Counted from the stretch's first letter, positions 49,695 to 62,497 are shown. The stretch: 64,000 nucleotides of DNA from Pantoea anthophila (GCF_006494375.1 NZ_VHIZ01000012.1:18209-82208); one strand, 5' to 3'. The notes: generated from the sequence alone by a model not told the origin. Program-made: numbers and translations.

Positions 49695-49732
49695 TCGTGT
49701 AAAAAAGAGCGTCACTCTGCAATGTCTGCGAA

Positions 49733-51085
<1,353 letters not shown>

Positions 51086-51098
51086 TTACAGACTCTTA

Positions 51099-53033
51099 TC
51101 AGGACGACTTGCGCACTCGCAGATACCACTCACAGAGCAGGCGAACCTGTTTGCGGGTATAGCCTTTTTCCATCATGCGATCGACAAAATCATCATGCTT
51201 TTTCTGCTCATCGGTAGAGGTCTTGGTGTTGAACGAGATGACCGGCAGTAACTCTTCCGTGTTCGAGAACATCTTTTTCTCGATGACGGTGCGTAATTTC
51301 TCGTAACTGGTCCAGTTCGGATTACGACCGTTATTGTGTGCCCTGGCACGCAGCACGAAGTTCACGATCTCGTTACGGAAATCTTTCGGGTTACTAATCC
51401 CGGCGGGCTTCTCAATCTTCTCAAGCTCCGCGTTGAGCGATTCACGATCGAACAGCTGTCCGGTATCGGGATCGCGGTACTCCTGATCCTGAATCCAGAA
51501 GTCGGCGTAAGTAACGTAACGGTCAAAGATGTTCTGACCATATTCAGAGTAGGATTCCAGATAGGCGGTCTGAATCTCCTTGCCGATGAACTCAGCATAC
51601 TTAGGAATCAGATAGCCTTTAAGGTGCTCAAGGTACTTCTCAGCCTGCTCCTGCGGGAACTGCTCTCGTTCAATCTGCTGCTCCAGCACATAGAAGAGAT
51701 GGACCGGGTTAGCCGCCACTTCTGTGTGGTCAAAGTTAAACACCCGCGACAGAATCTTAAAGGCAAAGCGGGTCGACAGGCCGTTCATTCCCTCATCCAC
51801 ACCGGCGTAGTCGTGATACTCCTGCCACGACTTCGCTTTCGGGTCGGTATCTTTCAGGCTTTCACCATCGTAGACCCGCATTTTGGAGTAGATGCTGGAG
51901 TTCTCCGGATCTTTCAGACGCGACAGGATGGAGAAGCGGGCCAGCGTTTCCAGCGTTCCGGGCGCACAGGGCGAGGTGGCCAGCTCACTGTGGTTCAGCA
52001 GCTTGTCATAAATCTTGATCTCTTCAGAGACGCGCAGGCAGTAAGGCACCTTAACGATGTAGACACGGTCAAGGAACGCCTCGTTGTTTTTGTTGTTGCG
52101 GAAGGTGACCCATTCGGATTCGTTGGAGTGCGCCAGGATGATGCCGTTGAAGGGCAGCGCCGAAATTCCCTCGGTGCCGTTGTAGTTCCCCTCCTGGGTG
52201 GCGGTCAGTAACGGATGCAGCACCTTGATCGGCGCTTTAAACATCTCCACGAACTCCATAATCCCCTGGTTGGCGCGGCAGAGGGCACCGGAGTAACCAT
52301 AAGCATCCGGATCGTTCTGCGCGTGGTTCTCCAGTTTACGGATGTCCACTTTACCCACCAGCGCGGAGATATCCTGGTTGTTCTCATCACCCGGTTCGGT
52401 TTTCGCGATGGCCAGCTGTTCCAGGATGGATGGCCAGACTTTTACCACCTTAAAGCGGGAGATATCGCCACCGAAATCGTGCAGCCGTTTAGCGGCCCAC
52501 GGCGACATGATAGTGCCCAGGTAACGACGCGGAACGCCATACTCTTTCTCAAGGATGTGCGCATCTTCCTGCGGGTTAAACAGGCAGAGAGGGTGATCGT
52601 TCACCGGACTGCGCTCGCCGTCGGCGCTCAGCACATAGATGGGCACCCGCTGCATCAGCGACTTGAGTCGTTCCGCCAGTGACGATTTACCGCCACCGAC
52701 CGGGCCGAGCAGATAGAGAATCTGTTTCTTCTCTTCCAGTCCCTGGGCGGCATGTTTCAGGTAGGAGACAATCTGTTCAATTGCCTCCTCCATACCGTAG
52801 AACTCCTCAAACGCCGGATAGCGTCCCATCACACGATTGGAGAATATTCTGGAAAGGCGTGGCTCCTGAGCAGTGTCGACCATTACCGGCTCTCCGATAG
52901 CCATTAACAGTCGTTCTGCAGCGTTGGCGTATGCACTGCGATCCTGCTTACAGATGGCAAGAAATTCCTGCAGTGTGAACTCTTCGTCCTTGGCAGCTTC
53001 ATAACGCTGACGATAGTGATCGAATATATTCAT
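51099..53033 (-). CDS. prkA: PrkA (YeaG), serine protein kinase / AAA+ protein
   Basis: YeaG is the starvation-associated PrkA protein; Bacillus homologues act as a kinase or an AAA+ protease. The 644-residue product, the same as in E. coli, has an AAA domain with Walker A GPVGGGKS (110-117) and a C-terminal PrkA kinase-like region (about 400-640). It is first in prkA-yeaH, and a sigma-54 type promoter lies 90 bases upstream, as expected from the NtrC/sigma-54 control reported for yeaGH in E. coli. Confidence 0.95.
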   Translation of the reverse strand: MNIFDHYRQRYEAAKDEEFTLQEFLAICKQDRSAYANAAERLLMAIGEPVMVDTAQEPRLSRIFSNRVMGRYPAFEEFYGMEEAIEQIVSYLKHAAQGLEEKKQILYLLGPVGGGKSSLAERLKSLMQRVPIYVLSADGERSPVNDHPLCLFNPQEDAHILEKEYGVPRRYLGTIMSPWAAKRLHDFGGDISRFKVVKVWPSILEQLAIAKTEPGDENNQDISALVGKVDIRKLENHAQNDPDAYGYSGALCRANQGIMEFVEMFKAPIKVLHPLLTATQEGNYNGTEGISALPFNGIILAHSNESEWVTFRNNKNNEAFLDRVYIVKVPYCLRVSEEIKIYDKLLNHSELATSPCAPGTLETLARFSILSRLKDPENSSIYSKMRVYDGESLKDTDPKAKSWQEYHDYAGVDEGMNGLSTRFAFKILSRVFNFDHTEVAANPVHLFYVLEQQIEREQFPQEQAEKYLEHLKGYLIPKYAEFIGKEIQTAYLESYSEYGQNIFDRYVTYADFWIQDQEYRDPDTGQLFDRESLNAELEKIEKPAGISNPKDFRNEIVNFVLRARAHNNGRNPNWTSYEKLRTVIEKKMFSNTEELLPVISFNTKTSTDEQKKHDDFVDRMMEKGYTRKQVRLLCEWYLRVRKSS

Positions 53034-53453
53034 AGCGATGCCCGTCCTTTCGTTTTTAGCACAGGTAAGGAGCGTAATTAGAGGCTTGTAGCAGCTCCCG
53101 GAAGATATTCTCTGTTGAGTACAGCAACCCTTATGCCAACCTGATCTTTTTTATCGGGATACACAACGTTTGTGGTTACTCTGCTCGTCCAAACTCTTTG
53201 CTGTTACTTCTAACTGTAGATGGCTTCTAAGAAATTTCCTCCGTGGGTTTGCGTGAATGCGGGGAAGATCAACGGCAATTTTGATTTGTTGTGAGATGGG
53301 TTCAACTGACTGAAGCATTAACTTAACGTACTTTTAACCTTTAATGCCACCTGCATCGGTAACTGACTTAAAGGATTTTGATATAAGTTAATCCAGCGGT
53401 AAAAAACCGTTAGACTTAGGGTTTGATTGTTATATTTATGGAATGAATAAATT
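53034..53453. other. prkA-mipA divergent regulatory region
   Basis: 420 bp with no accepted gene. It contains the sigma-54 promoter for prkA. NtrC enhancer sites would be expected between there and mipA, but none was recognised. A 24-codon frame at 53220-53294 lacks a ribosome-binding site. Confidence 0.45.
53123..53139 (-). promoter_or_regulatory. Sigma-54 promoter for prkA-yeaH
   Basis: On the minus strand the sequence reads TTGGCATAAGGGTTGCT, matching TGGCAC-N5-TTGCA with GG and GC separated by exactly ten bases. It lies about 90 bases before the prkA start. Confidence 0.75.
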
Positions 53454-54203
53454 GTGAACCAATTCAAATTTAAGACGCTTGTTGCCCTTCTGCCCTGTTA
53501 TTTACTTACCGGGCAGGCGAGTGCCGATCCGCTTTCTCTGGGGGCATCGGTCATCTACGCAGAGTCACCGTATCGCGGCGGACAGGACCGGTATCTTCCG
53601 GTTCCGGTGATCAACTACGAAGGTGAAAACTTCTGGTTCCGCAGCCTGCAGGGCGGTTACTACCTGTGGAAAGATCCGCAGAATCAGCTGTCGCTGACCC
53701 TGCTGGGGTCACCGCAGGAGTACAAACCCAGCGACAACGATCTGGGCGACATGAAAGGACTGGATAAGCGCCGCATGACGCTGATGGGCGGTGCCACTTA
53801 CCGTCATACGGCGGACTGGGGGATTGTCCGCACCGCGTTGCTGGGTGATGTGCTGAACAACAGCAACGGCGTCATCTGGGACCTGACCTATCTTTATCGC
53901 TTCCAGATGGGCGACTTCAGCCTGACGCCAGGCATCGGTGCCATGTGGAACAGTGCCAATCAGAACCGTTATTACTACGGTGTCTCCGGTCATGAGAGCG
54001 CCCGGACCGGCATCAGTCGTTATAATCCGGATGACAGCTGGTCACCTTATGTTGAGCTGAGCGCCAGCTATCAGATTGACACGCAGTGGAACGTCGGAGT
54101 AGTAGGGCGTTACACCCGCTTTGACAGCGAAATCAAAGACAGCCCGATGATTGATAAAAGCGGGCAGGCGACGGTCTGGACCGGCGTCAGCTACAGCTTC
54201 TGA
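53454..54203 (+). CDS. mipA: MipA, outer-membrane MltA-interacting protein
   Basis: MipA is an outer-membrane beta-barrel that bridges the lytic transglycosylase MltA and the synthase PBP1B. The 249-residue precursor has a signal peptide (cleavage likely after ASA, about residue 24) and alternating beta-strand pattern ending in WTGVSYSF with a terminal Phe, as required for barrel assembly. It matches E. coli MipA in VPVINYEG.NFWFR, NSNG..WD and NQN.YYYGVS. The start is GTG 53454; its ribosome-binding site is poor. Confidence 0.9.
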   Translation: MNQFKFKTLVALLPCYLLTGQASADPLSLGASVIYAESPYRGGQDRYLPVPVINYEGENFWFRSLQGGYYLWKDPQNQLSLTLLGSPQEYKPSDNDLGDMKGLDKRRMTLMGGATYRHTADWGIVRTALLGDVLNNSNGVIWDLTYLYRFQMGDFSLTPGIGAMWNSANQNRYYYGVSGHESARTGISRYNPDDSWSPYVELSASYQIDTQWNVGVVGRYTRFDSEIKDSPMIDKSGQATVWTGVSYSF

Positions 54204-54212
54204 GTATGCACT

Positions 54213-54244
54213 AAAAGAGGGCGTTTACCGCCCTCTGTTCTTTT
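54213..54244 (+). terminator. Terminator after mipA
   Basis: AGAGGGCG and CGCCCTCT form a perfect 8-bp stem with a TTTAC loop, followed by GTTCTTTT. Confidence 0.85.
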
Positions 54245-54275
54245 ACAGGGCCCCGTAATGGAGTAAGGGAAGAGA

Positions 54276-55127
54276 ATGCGCAACAGAATCACGTTTGCCG
54301 GCCATGCGTCGCTGCCGGTTATCGGTCAGGGCAGCTGGTTTATGGGTGAAAATCCGTCGCAGCGTGCCCGTGAAGTCGCTGCCCTGCAGGCCGGACTCGA
54401 CTGCGGGTTACGGCTGATTGATACGGCCGAAATGTATGCGGATGGCGGCGCGGAAGAGGTCGTCGGTGAGGCGCTGCGCGGCCGCCGCGATCAGGCCCTG
54501 CTGGTCTCCAAAGTCTATCCCTGGAATGCAGGTCATTCGGATGCGATTGAAGCCTGCGAGCGCAGTCTGCGCCGGTTACAGACCGATTACCTCGACCTCT
54601 ACCTGCTGCACTGGCGCGGAAATATTCCACTGGAAGAGACACTGCGCGCGATGGAAACGCTGCAGCAGCAGGGCAAAATTCGTTTCTGGGGCGTGTCAAA
54701 CTTCGATACAGATGACATGGCCGAACTGTGGGATGAACCCAATGGGGAACACTGTGCGACCAATCAGGTTCTCTACCATCTGGCGTCACGCGGTATTGAG
54801 TTTGATCTGTTGCCAGCCTGTCAGCAGCGTGGCGTGCCGGTGATGGCCTACTGTCCCCTGGCGCAGGCGGGTCGGCTGCGGGATACGCTCTTTACCGATC
54901 CTCTGCTGACTCAGATTGCACAGCAGAAGGGCATCCGCGTGGCGCAGCTTCTGCTGGCGTGGGTGATTCGTAAGCCTGGCGTGATCGCTATCCCTAAAGC
55001 CAGCTCTGTGGCCCACGTGCAGGAGAATGCTGCGGCGCTGGAGGTGGTGCTGACCGACGAAGAGCTTCAGCTTATCGATCGCGCCTGGCCTGCACCGCAG
55101 CATAAATTACCGCTGGATATCGTTTAG
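54276..55127 (+). CDS. yeaE: YeaE, aldo-keto reductase (methylglyoxal reductase-like)
   Basis: The 283-residue protein is an NADPH-dependent aldo-keto reductase; E. coli YeaE reduces methylglyoxal. The catalytic tetrad is present: Asp in RLIDTAEMYADG (with the Tyr), Lys in LVSKVYPW and His in YLLHWRG. The cofactor-binding end is seen in AIPKASSVAHVQENA. It starts at ATG 54276. Its stop overlaps the end of yeaD by four bases, tail to tail. Confidence 0.94.
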   Translation: MRNRITFAGHASLPVIGQGSWFMGENPSQRAREVAALQAGLDCGLRLIDTAEMYADGGAEEVVGEALRGRRDQALLVSKVYPWNAGHSDAIEACERSLRRLQTDYLDLYLLHWRGNIPLEETLRAMETLQQQGKIRFWGVSNFDTDDMAELWDEPNGEHCATNQVLYHLASRGIEFDLLPACQQRGVPVMAYCPLAQAGRLRDTLFTDPLLTQIAQQKGIRVAQLLLAWVIRKPGVIAIPKASSVAHVQENAAALEVVLTDEELQLIDRAWPAPQHKLPLDIV

Positions 55128-56023
55128 CCGATAGCCTTGTCGCTGGCGGCGGCTTTCTTTTTCAGACGGAACGTCGTGGCCAGCCGTGCCGGTTTCTCGC
55201 CCGCACTGCGTAGCGGTTTACTGATGCGCGCGGTTTCCACGCAGACCATCGTTTTATAACCCTCATTCGCCATATCGGCCATGCTACAGGAGAGTTCTAC
55301 GCCGGGGTTCCAGGTGACAACGTCACTATGATGGTGATGATAAACCTCGACCTGACGCTGACCCGCTGTGTCATGAATCACCGAGCAATCTTCCGGCGCG
55401 GTGAAGATGCGGTCGATGCGGCCTGGATAACGCTGTCTGCCGTCGCTGCTGCCGGTCTCGCCGTTGTTCACTTTATCGATATAGCTGTTGCCGAGACCGG
55501 AGACCTCTACACCGCTGATATCGCTCACGCTGAAGTAGCTGTGCAGCGCCGCCGTGGCCTCATAATCACCATAGGCTTCCAGCTCAATCTCGCAATGCTC
55601 ACCCAGACGGAAGCGGGCAATCAGGGTGAACTCATGTGGCCAGAGTTTCAGCGTCTGGGGATTGCTCTCCAGCACCAGCGTCAGCATCACCCCCTCGTCA
55701 TTTTCGTCATGCGCGGTCAGCTTCCACGGCTGAACCCGGGCAAAACCGTGTGCCGGTTCACCAGCGGGGCCAAACCAGGGCCAGCAGATCGGCACGCCGC
55801 CGCGAATGGCTTTACCCGGTGAGAAGAGGCTCTTATCACTCAGCCAGAGCACCGGCTTTTCACCGCTGGGTTGCCAGGCGATCAGGTGTGCGCCCTGCAG
55901 CGTAATCGCCGCCCGGACTTTAGGATGGCTGACGACAATGGTCGGTAATTCACCCACCTGGCGCTGCGAGAGGTAAGGGGAGATCTGCGTGACTACCGGC
56001 AGAGAAAACAGTTTGTCTTGCAT
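55124..56023 (-). CDS. yeaD: YeaD, glucose-6-phosphate 1-epimerase-like
   Basis: The 299-residue protein is an aldose-1-epimerase fold enzyme expected to interconvert alpha and beta anomers of hexose 6-phosphates. The catalytic histidine lies in ALHSYFSVSDI, and the glutamate near the C-terminus in YKTMVCVETA. Substrate-side residues are in GGVPICWPWFG. It is downstream of gapA on the same strand, separated by the gapA terminator, as in E. coli. Confidence 0.93.
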   Translation of the reverse strand: MQDKLFSLPVVTQISPYLSQRQVGELPTIVVSHPKVRAAITLQGAHLIAWQPSGEKPVLWLSDKSLFSPGKAIRGGVPICWPWFGPAGEPAHGFARVQPWKLTAHDENDEGVMLTLVLESNPQTLKLWPHEFTLIARFRLGEHCEIELEAYGDYEATAALHSYFSVSDISGVEVSGLGNSYIDKVNNGETGSSDGRQRYPGRIDRIFTAPEDCSVIHDTAGQRQVEVYHHHHSDVVTWNPGVELSCSMADMANEGYKTMVCVETARISKPLRSAGEKPARLATTFRLKKKAAASDKAIG

Positions 56024-56047
56024 GTTCGATTCCTTCCTGTGCGGATC

Positions 56048-56073
56048 AAAAAAAGGGCGACCGAAGTCGCCCT
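56048..56073 (-). terminator. Terminator after gapA
   Basis: AGGGCGAC and GTCGCCCT form an 8-bp stem with a CGAA loop; the minus strand continues with seven T. Confidence 0.9.
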
Positions 56074-56097
56074 TATTCTCAATGATGTCTGGCTGCC

Positions 56098-57437
<1,340 letters not shown>

Positions 57438-57848
57438 ATGGCTAAAGAGACCGCACCCGAAGCAAAAATTGCGCAGCTGACTGAAATGCAGCGCTACGTT
57501 ACTCAGCATCGCGGAACGGAACCGCCTTACAGCGGCGCCCTGTTGCACAACAAGCAGGAGGGCATCTATCACTGTCTGGTGTGTGAAGCGCCCCTTTTTC
57601 TGTCAGAAACCAAATATGACTCAGGCTGTGGCTGGCCCAGTTTCTATCAGCCGGTCAGTGATGAGGCGATTCGCTATATCGAAGACAACTCTCACGGTAT
57701 GCAGCGTGTGGAGATCCGCTGCGGCAGCTGTGATGCGCATCTCGGGCATGTTTTCCCGGATGGTCCGCAGCCCACCGGCGAACGTTACTGTGTAAACTCC
57801 GCCTCGCTGAATTTCACCGATGAGCAGGGCGAACAGACCAGAGGGTAA
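57438..57848 (+). CDS. msrB: MsrB, methionine-(R)-sulfoxide reductase
   Basis: MsrB reduces R-methionine sulfoxide in proteins. The 136-residue product (137 in E. coli) has two zinc CxxC pairs (C46/C49 and C95/C98), the catalytic cysteine C118 in RYCVNSASL, and the CGWPSFY substrate-binding motif. The free-amino-acid counterpart msrC is also in this window. yeaC starts five bases after its stop, so they form an operon. Confidence 0.97.
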   Translation: MAKETAPEAKIAQLTEMQRYVTQHRGTEPPYSGALLHNKQEGIYHCLVCEAPLFLSETKYDSGCGWPSFYQPVSDEAIRYIEDNSHGMQRVEIRCGSCDAHLGHVFPDGPQPTGERYCVNSASLNFTDEQGEQTRG

Positions 57849-57853
57849 GGGCG

Positions 57854-58135
57854 ATGAAGGAACAACTGGAAGCCATGCTGGCGTCAATGACGCCGGAAGT
57901 CTATCAGCGTCTGGCAACGGCGGTGGAGATCGGTAAGTGGCCCGACGGCGTGGCCCTGACCCAGGAGCAGCGTGACAACTGCCTGCAGCTGGTCATGATG
58001 TGGCAGGCGAGACACAACGATGCGCCGCAGCACATGACCATCGGCAAAGGGGGGGAGATGGTGATGAAGTCAAAAAAAGAGCTGAAGGAAGAGTTCGGCA
58101 TTGAATCGGATGTGACCCGTATTCATCTGCACTAA
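57854..58135 (+). CDS. yeaC: YeaC, DUF1315 family protein
   Basis: The 93-residue protein matches E. coli YeaC (90 residues), a small soluble protein of unknown function with the pattern A.E.GKWP.G..LT..Q...CLQ and a basic KSKKELKEEFG segment. The start at ATG 57854 follows AGGGCG. It is co-transcribed with msrB and ends in a bidirectional terminator. Confidence 0.9.
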   Translation: MKEQLEAMLASMTPEVYQRLATAVEIGKWPDGVALTQEQRDNCLQLVMMWQARHNDAPQHMTIGKGGEMVMKSKKELKEEFGIESDVTRIHLH

Positions 58136-58168
58136 AAAAAAAGCTGGCGTCCTGCCAGCTCTGTTTTA
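58134..58168. terminator. Bidirectional terminator between yeaC and pncA
   Basis: AGCTGGC and GCCAGCT form a 7-bp stem with a GTCCT loop, with nine A on the left and CTGTTTT on the right; it slightly overlaps the pncA stop. Confidence 0.85.
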
Positions 58169-58774
58169 AATCAGAACCGCGCCCTGCGCGGTCATCTGCG
58201 CAAAGGCGATCTCGCTGTCTTCAGGATTCAGATTCACGCCGCGGCAGCCCTCTTTGACGACCTCAACGTGATAACCCAGCTCCAGTGCATCCAGCACGCT
58301 GTATTTAACGCAGTAGTCGGTCGCCAGCCCCAGCATCACCAGATGAGTGATGCCACGCTCGCGCAGCCAGCTGTCCAGCTCGGTTTTACGGCGATGACCA
58401 TTGTCAAAAAAGGCGCTGTAACTGTCGACATCCTGGTCCTGACCCTTGTGGAAGGTTGCATCGAACAGCGAACGATCCAGGCCGGGGTGAAAGTCTGCGC
58501 CGGCCGAGCCCTGTATGCCGTGATCCGGCCACCAGATCTGTGCCAGACCGTTCAGCTCACCCAGGGTATAGACCGGCTCACCGGAGACCGAGGCGAAACT
58601 CCCATGGTCGGCCGGATGCCAGTCCTGCAGGGCCAGCACGCATTCCCCGTTCTCGCGAAAGGCTCGCGCATAGCGATTTGCCACGTCGACCGTCTGGTCT
58701 CCCTCATGGACTGCCATCGGGCCGCCGGGGCAAAAATCGTTCTGTATATCAATAATGATGAGTGCCCGCTTCAT
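58166..58774 (-). CDS. pncA: PncA, nicotinamidase
   Basis: PncA hydrolyses nicotinamide to nicotinate for NAD salvage, and converts pyrazinamide to its active acid. The 202-residue protein has the catalytic triad Asp9 (IIIDIQNDF), Lys (FHKGQDQD) and Cys (TDYCVKYS), with metal ligands in DWHPADHGSF. ATG 58774 is chosen over a much longer in-frame reading through ansA because it gives the conserved N-terminus. The length is 11 residues less than in E. coli, the difference being at the C-terminus. It follows ansA by 17 bases. Confidence 0.94.
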   Translation of the reverse strand: MKRALIIIDIQNDFCPGGPMAVHEGDQTVDVANRYARAFRENGECVLALQDWHPADHGSFASVSGEPVYTLGELNGLAQIWWPDHGIQGSAGADFHPGLDRSLFDATFHKGQDQDVDSYSAFFDNGHRRKTELDSWLRERGITHLVMLGLATDYCVKYSVLDALELGYHVEVVKEGCRGVNLNPEDSEIAFAQMTAQGAVLI

Positions 58775-58791
58775 TCTGATTCGCTCCGTAG

Positions 58792-59805
58792 TCAGTCTTC
58801 GGTCAGTTCGCCGCGCAGATTCTGCTGCATCCGGGCGCGGATTTGATCGGCAGAGAAATCCTGGCTGAGTAAAAAGTGTAGTTTGGTCAGTGCCGCTTCC
58901 ACGGTCAGATCCGATCCGCTGATCACGCCCGCATGCTCCAGCGCATTGCCGGTGGCGTAGCCGCCCATATTGACCTTGCCTGAAATACACTGGGTGAGGT
59001 TCACCACGACGATGCCACGTTCGCTGGCCTGTTGCAGTTCAGCCAGAAACTCTTTGTTCTGTGGCGCATTACCTACGCCATAGGAGCGGAGGATCAGCGC
59101 TTTTACCGGCTGACGCAGGAAGTTACGCACCACATCCGCAGAGATACCCGGATAGATAGTGACCACGCCAATCGGCTGCGGGGTAATGGTGTGCACTTTC
59201 AGCTCACCCTGACCGGCAGGGGCCGGCGGCGTATTAAGGCGGCGGATATGAATACCCGCTTCCAGCAGCGCCGGAAGGTTAGGCGAGGCAAAGGCGTTAA
59301 AGCCATCGGCATGCGCCTTGGTGGTCCGGTTACCGCGATAGAGCGTGTTGTTGAAAAACAGCGACACTTCGCTAATCGGATAGTTGGCCGCCACATAAAG
59401 GGAGTTCAGCAGATTCTGCTGACCGTCCGAGCGTAATTCCGCTAACGGAATCTGCGAGCCGGTGACGATAACCGGCTTGGCCAGATTTTCCAGCATAAAT
59501 GAGAGCGCGGAGGCGGTGAAGGCCATGGTGTCTGTGCCATGCAGGATCACAAAGCCGTCATAGCGATCGTAGTTCTGGCGGATATCTTCAGCGATAGACT
59601 GCCAGTCCTCCGGCGTCATGTCAGAGGAGTCGATCAGCGGCTGATATTCGTGAATCGTGAAATCAGGCATTTCAGGGCGGTGGAACTCCGGCATGTCTGC
59701 CAGCTGTTGTTGCAGGTGGCCGGAAACCGGAATATAGCCCTGCGCCGAACGCTGCATACCGATTGTCCCGCCCGTGTAGGCTACATAGATATTTTTCTTT
59801 TGCAT
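58792..59805 (-). CDS. ansA: AnsA, cytoplasmic L-asparaginase I
   Basis: AnsA hydrolyses asparagine to aspartate and ammonia in the cytoplasm. The 337-residue protein (338 in E. coli) has no signal peptide. The two catalytic threonine regions are present, TGGTIGMQRS near residue 12 and HGTDTMAFTASAL near 90. It is upstream of pncA in a two-gene operon, as in E. coli. Confidence 0.96.
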   Translation of the reverse strand: MQKKNIYVAYTGGTIGMQRSAQGYIPVSGHLQQQLADMPEFHRPEMPDFTIHEYQPLIDSSDMTPEDWQSIAEDIRQNYDRYDGFVILHGTDTMAFTASALSFMLENLAKPVIVTGSQIPLAELRSDGQQNLLNSLYVAANYPISEVSLFFNNTLYRGNRTTKAHADGFNAFASPNLPALLEAGIHIRRLNTPPAPAGQGELKVHTITPQPIGVVTIYPGISADVVRNFLRQPVKALILRSYGVGNAPQNKEFLAELQQASERGIVVVNLTQCISGKVNMGGYATGNALEHAGVISGSDLTVEAALTKLHFLLSQDFSADQIRARMQQNLRGELTED

Positions 59806-59856
59806 GAAAACACTCAGACTTGCCGTAAAACGCGCAGTATAAGGGGAATAGCGGGG

Positions 59857-59886
59857 AAAAGCAGCCCGACCAGCGGCCGGGCTGCG
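59857..59886 (-). terminator. Terminator after sppA
   Basis: GCAGCCC and GGGCTGC form a 7-bp stem around an 11-base loop; on the minus strand TTTT follows. Confidence 0.65.
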
Positions 59887-59890
59887 AGGT

Positions 59891-61753
59891 TTATCGCACT
59901 TCGCCGCAGTTGAGGCAGAATGCGTAACGGTTCTGCGGATCGTTGAGATGGTCCAGCAGACCCGGCTGGGCTTTCATCGCACTCATCACATCCAGCATGG
60001 GGGCGGGCAGCCAGGCCTTAAGCGTGGCAGGCAGCACGGCCTGCACTGAGGCATTCATCTGACCCAGGATCAGATCCAGGAAGCCCGGCTCATCCTGATA
60101 CCAGCTTAGCTGCGGCTTGCTGACTTTGGCCAGCTCACCCGCCTTCTTCACCGCATCGTCAAAGTCACCCAGCGCATCCACCAGACCATTGGCTTTCGCA
60201 TCGCTGCCGGTCCAGACGTGGCCCTGGGCTATCGCATCGATCTGTTCCGGCGTTTTATGGCGGGACTTCGCCACCAGGCCAACGAAGTTGCGGTAGCCAT
60301 TTTCGATGGTCAGCTGCATCAGCTGCTGCACTTCAGCAGGCAGCGCCTTGGTGGTGGAAATATCCGCCAGCGGCGAGGTTGCGACACCATCGGTGTGAAC
60401 CCCGATGCTATCCAGGCTGTTTTCCAGGGTATTGATGACCCCGAAGATGCCAATCGAGCCGGTGAGCGTGCTGGGGTTCGCCACGATATAACTGGCAGGC
60501 GTTGAGATCCAGTAGCCGCCGGATGCGGCCATACCGCCCATCGAAACCACAATCGGTTTGCCCGCTGCCTGCGCCGCCGCCAGCTCTTCGCGAATCGCTT
60601 CAGAGGCGGTGACGCTGCCACCCGGGCTGTTCACCCGCAGAATAATCGCTTTGATTTTGGGATCGAGACGCGCATCACGGATCTGCGCCGCCGTGGTGTC
60701 GCCACCGACGTTGCCCGGCGTCTCTTCACCATCCATGATGGCACCGCTGGCCAGCACCACGGCGATGTTGCCATCCTGCTGTGCTGAGGCGGACTTCACG
60801 CTGTAGTCATAGATGCTGACGCTGCGGTAATCGTTAGTCTGCTTATCCAGACCAAAGGTTTTTACCAGCTCCTGATCGGCCGCCGCGCGCGAGTCCAGAA
60901 CATCGACCAGCTTGTTATCCAGCGCATATTGCGCGGTGTCACCTTTGACTGCATTCAACCCGGCAATAATCGCCGCCGCACCCGGGAACAGCTGTTCCGG
61001 CGTAATCTGACGATTCGCCGACACGGTGTTCAGGTAGTTCTGCCACAGCTGACCAATCCAGCGGCTGTCTGCGTCACGGGCGGCAGGGGACATATCATCC
61101 CGCAGGAAAGGTTCGACCGCCGATTTGTAGGTGCCGACGCGGAAAACGTGCGAGGTCACTTTCAGCTTCTCCAGCAGGGTTTTGTAATAAAGCCCGTTGG
61201 TGGCGAAACCGTGCAGATCTACGGTGCCCTGCGGTGAGAGATAGATTCTGGTGGCATAGCTGGCAAGGTAGTACTGCGCCTGGCTGTAGCTGTCGCCCAG
61301 GGCATAAATCGGCTTGCCGCTGTCACGAAATTCCCGCAGCGCTTTACCCACATATTGCAGTGACGGCTGATCGCCGCCCGCAAACTCACGTAAATCGAGC
61401 ACCATCCCTTTGATGTTGCTGTCATCTTTCGCCTGGCGAATGGCATCGACCACATCAAACAGTGAGTTTTCCTGCAAACGGTCGCTGCTGGCACCCAGTA
61501 ACTGACGGCCAATTTTGCTGAGGCGGTTGCTCACTGAGGGTTTATCGACCAGCACACCGCTGAGATCGACTTTCAGTGCGCCCTGCTGAATGGGGGCTGA
61601 ACTGCTGCCTGAGCCACTGACCTGCAGCCAGATCCCTACACCCACCACAATCAACAAAATCAGGAAAATATTCAGAATGAATTCCCTGATAAAATTTAAT
61701 ACCCGCCAGCTCCAGCGGAACAGACCTGCGATTATTCGCCACAATGTGCGCAT
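59891..61753 (-). CDS. sppA: SppA, signal peptide peptidase (protease IV)
   Basis: SppA degrades cleaved signal peptides at the periplasmic face of the inner membrane. The 620-residue protein has one N-terminal membrane anchor (about 25-45) and two tandem S49 domains. The general-base lysine lies in [10 protein letters not shown] of the first domain and the nucleophilic serine in [10 protein letters not shown] of the second, the split active site typical of the full-length enzyme. The start is ATG 61753, six bases after GGAG; the ATG 12 bases earlier contains that ribosome-binding site. Confidence 0.96.
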   Translation of the reverse strand: MRTLWRIIAGLFRWSWRVLNFIREFILNIFLILLIVVGVGIWLQVSGSGSSSAPIQQGALKVDLSGVLVDKPSVSNRLSKIGRQLLGASSDRLQENSLFDVVDAIRQAKDDSNIKGMVLDLREFAGGDQPSLQYVGKALREFRDSGKPIYALGDSYSQAQYYLASYATRIYLSPQGTVDLHGFATNGLYYKTLLEKLKVTSHVFRVGTYKSAVEPFLRDDMSPAARDADSRWIGQLWQNYLNTVSANRQITPEQLFPGAAAIIAGLNAVKGDTAQYALDNKLVDVLDSRAAADQELVKTFGLDKQTNDYRSVSIYDYSVKSASAQQDGNIAVVLASGAIMDGEETPGNVGGDTTAAQIRDARLDPKIKAIILRVNSPGGSVTASEAIREELAAAQAAGKPIVVSMGGMAASGGYWISTPASYIVANPSTLTGSIGIFGVINTLENSLDSIGVHTDGVATSPLADISTTKALPAEVQQLMQLTIENGYRNFVGLVAKSRHKTPEQIDAIAQGHVWTGSDAKANGLVDALGDFDDAVKKAGELAKVSKPQLSWYQDEPGFLDLILGQMNASVQAVLPATLKAWLPAPMLDVMSAMKAQPGLLDHLNDPQNRYAFCLNCGEVR

Positions 61754-61926
61754 CAGACTCTCCATAAATATGTAGCAGGAAGTGGCCGCCGCGCGGCCCC
61801 GGCTTCCCCGACGAGCTCATCCTAAAGAGCGCCGTGTTAAAAGTCAGCAGGAAATCACCGCGCACTGTTACAAAAAATCTGGCTGTGCCAGGATGAAGGC
61901 AACAATACAGAGATCGGGAGAGAAAC

Positions 61927-62478
61927 ATGGACGCCCTTGAATTACTGGTAAATCGTCGTTCGGCCTCACGCCTGAGTGAACCTGCCCCGGCGGGTGAGAT
62001 CCTTGAAAATATCCTGCGGGCGGGCATGCGCGCACCGGATCATGGCACCCTGCAACCCTGGCGCTTCGTCATTGTGGAAAAAGAGGGGCGCGACCGGATG
62101 AGCCAGCTGCTGGAACGGGCGGCACGGGAAAAACAGCTGGATGAAAAGGCGATTAACAAAGCAAGTCAGTCGCCGTTTCGTGCTCCGATGATCATCACGG
62201 TGGTGGCCCACTGCGAGGAGCATCATAAAGTGCCGCGCTGGGAGCAGATTGCCTCAGCCAGCTGTGCGGTCATGGCAATGCAGATGGCCGCCGTCGCGCA
62301 GGGTTACAACGGCATCTGGCGCAGCGGTCCCTGGACCGATGACGAGCAGGTGCGGCAGGCATTTGGCTGCCGGGAGCAGGATGCCATTGTCGGCTTCCTC
62401 TATCTGGGCACGCCACAACTGAAATCAAGCACCACGGTTCTCCCGCCTGACACCACGCCTTTCGTGCGTTATTTCTGA
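61927..62478 (+). CDS. ydjA: YdjA, FMN-dependent nitroreductase-family protein
   Basis: The 183-residue protein, same length as E. coli YdjA, is a minimal nitroreductase-fold flavoprotein. FMN-binding regions are [15 protein letters not shown] near the start and GIWRSGPW toward the end. It uses NAD(P)H, but a natural substrate is not known. It is divergent from sppA. In E. coli selD follows; here topB begins 188 bases later with no selD. Confidence 0.93.
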   Translation: MDALELLVNRRSASRLSEPAPAGEILENILRAGMRAPDHGTLQPWRFVIVEKEGRDRMSQLLERAAREKQLDEKAINKASQSPFRAPMIITVVAHCEEHHKVPRWEQIASASCAVMAMQMAAVAQGYNGIWRSGPWTDDEQVRQAFGCREQDAIVGFLYLGTPQLKSSTTVLPPDTTPFVRYF

Positions 62479-62497
62479 TCCGCTTTATCCGCTGGCA

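Noticed and set aside
53220..53294. 24-codon frame before mipA
   Set aside because: No ribosome-binding site and no family recognised; located in a regulatory region.
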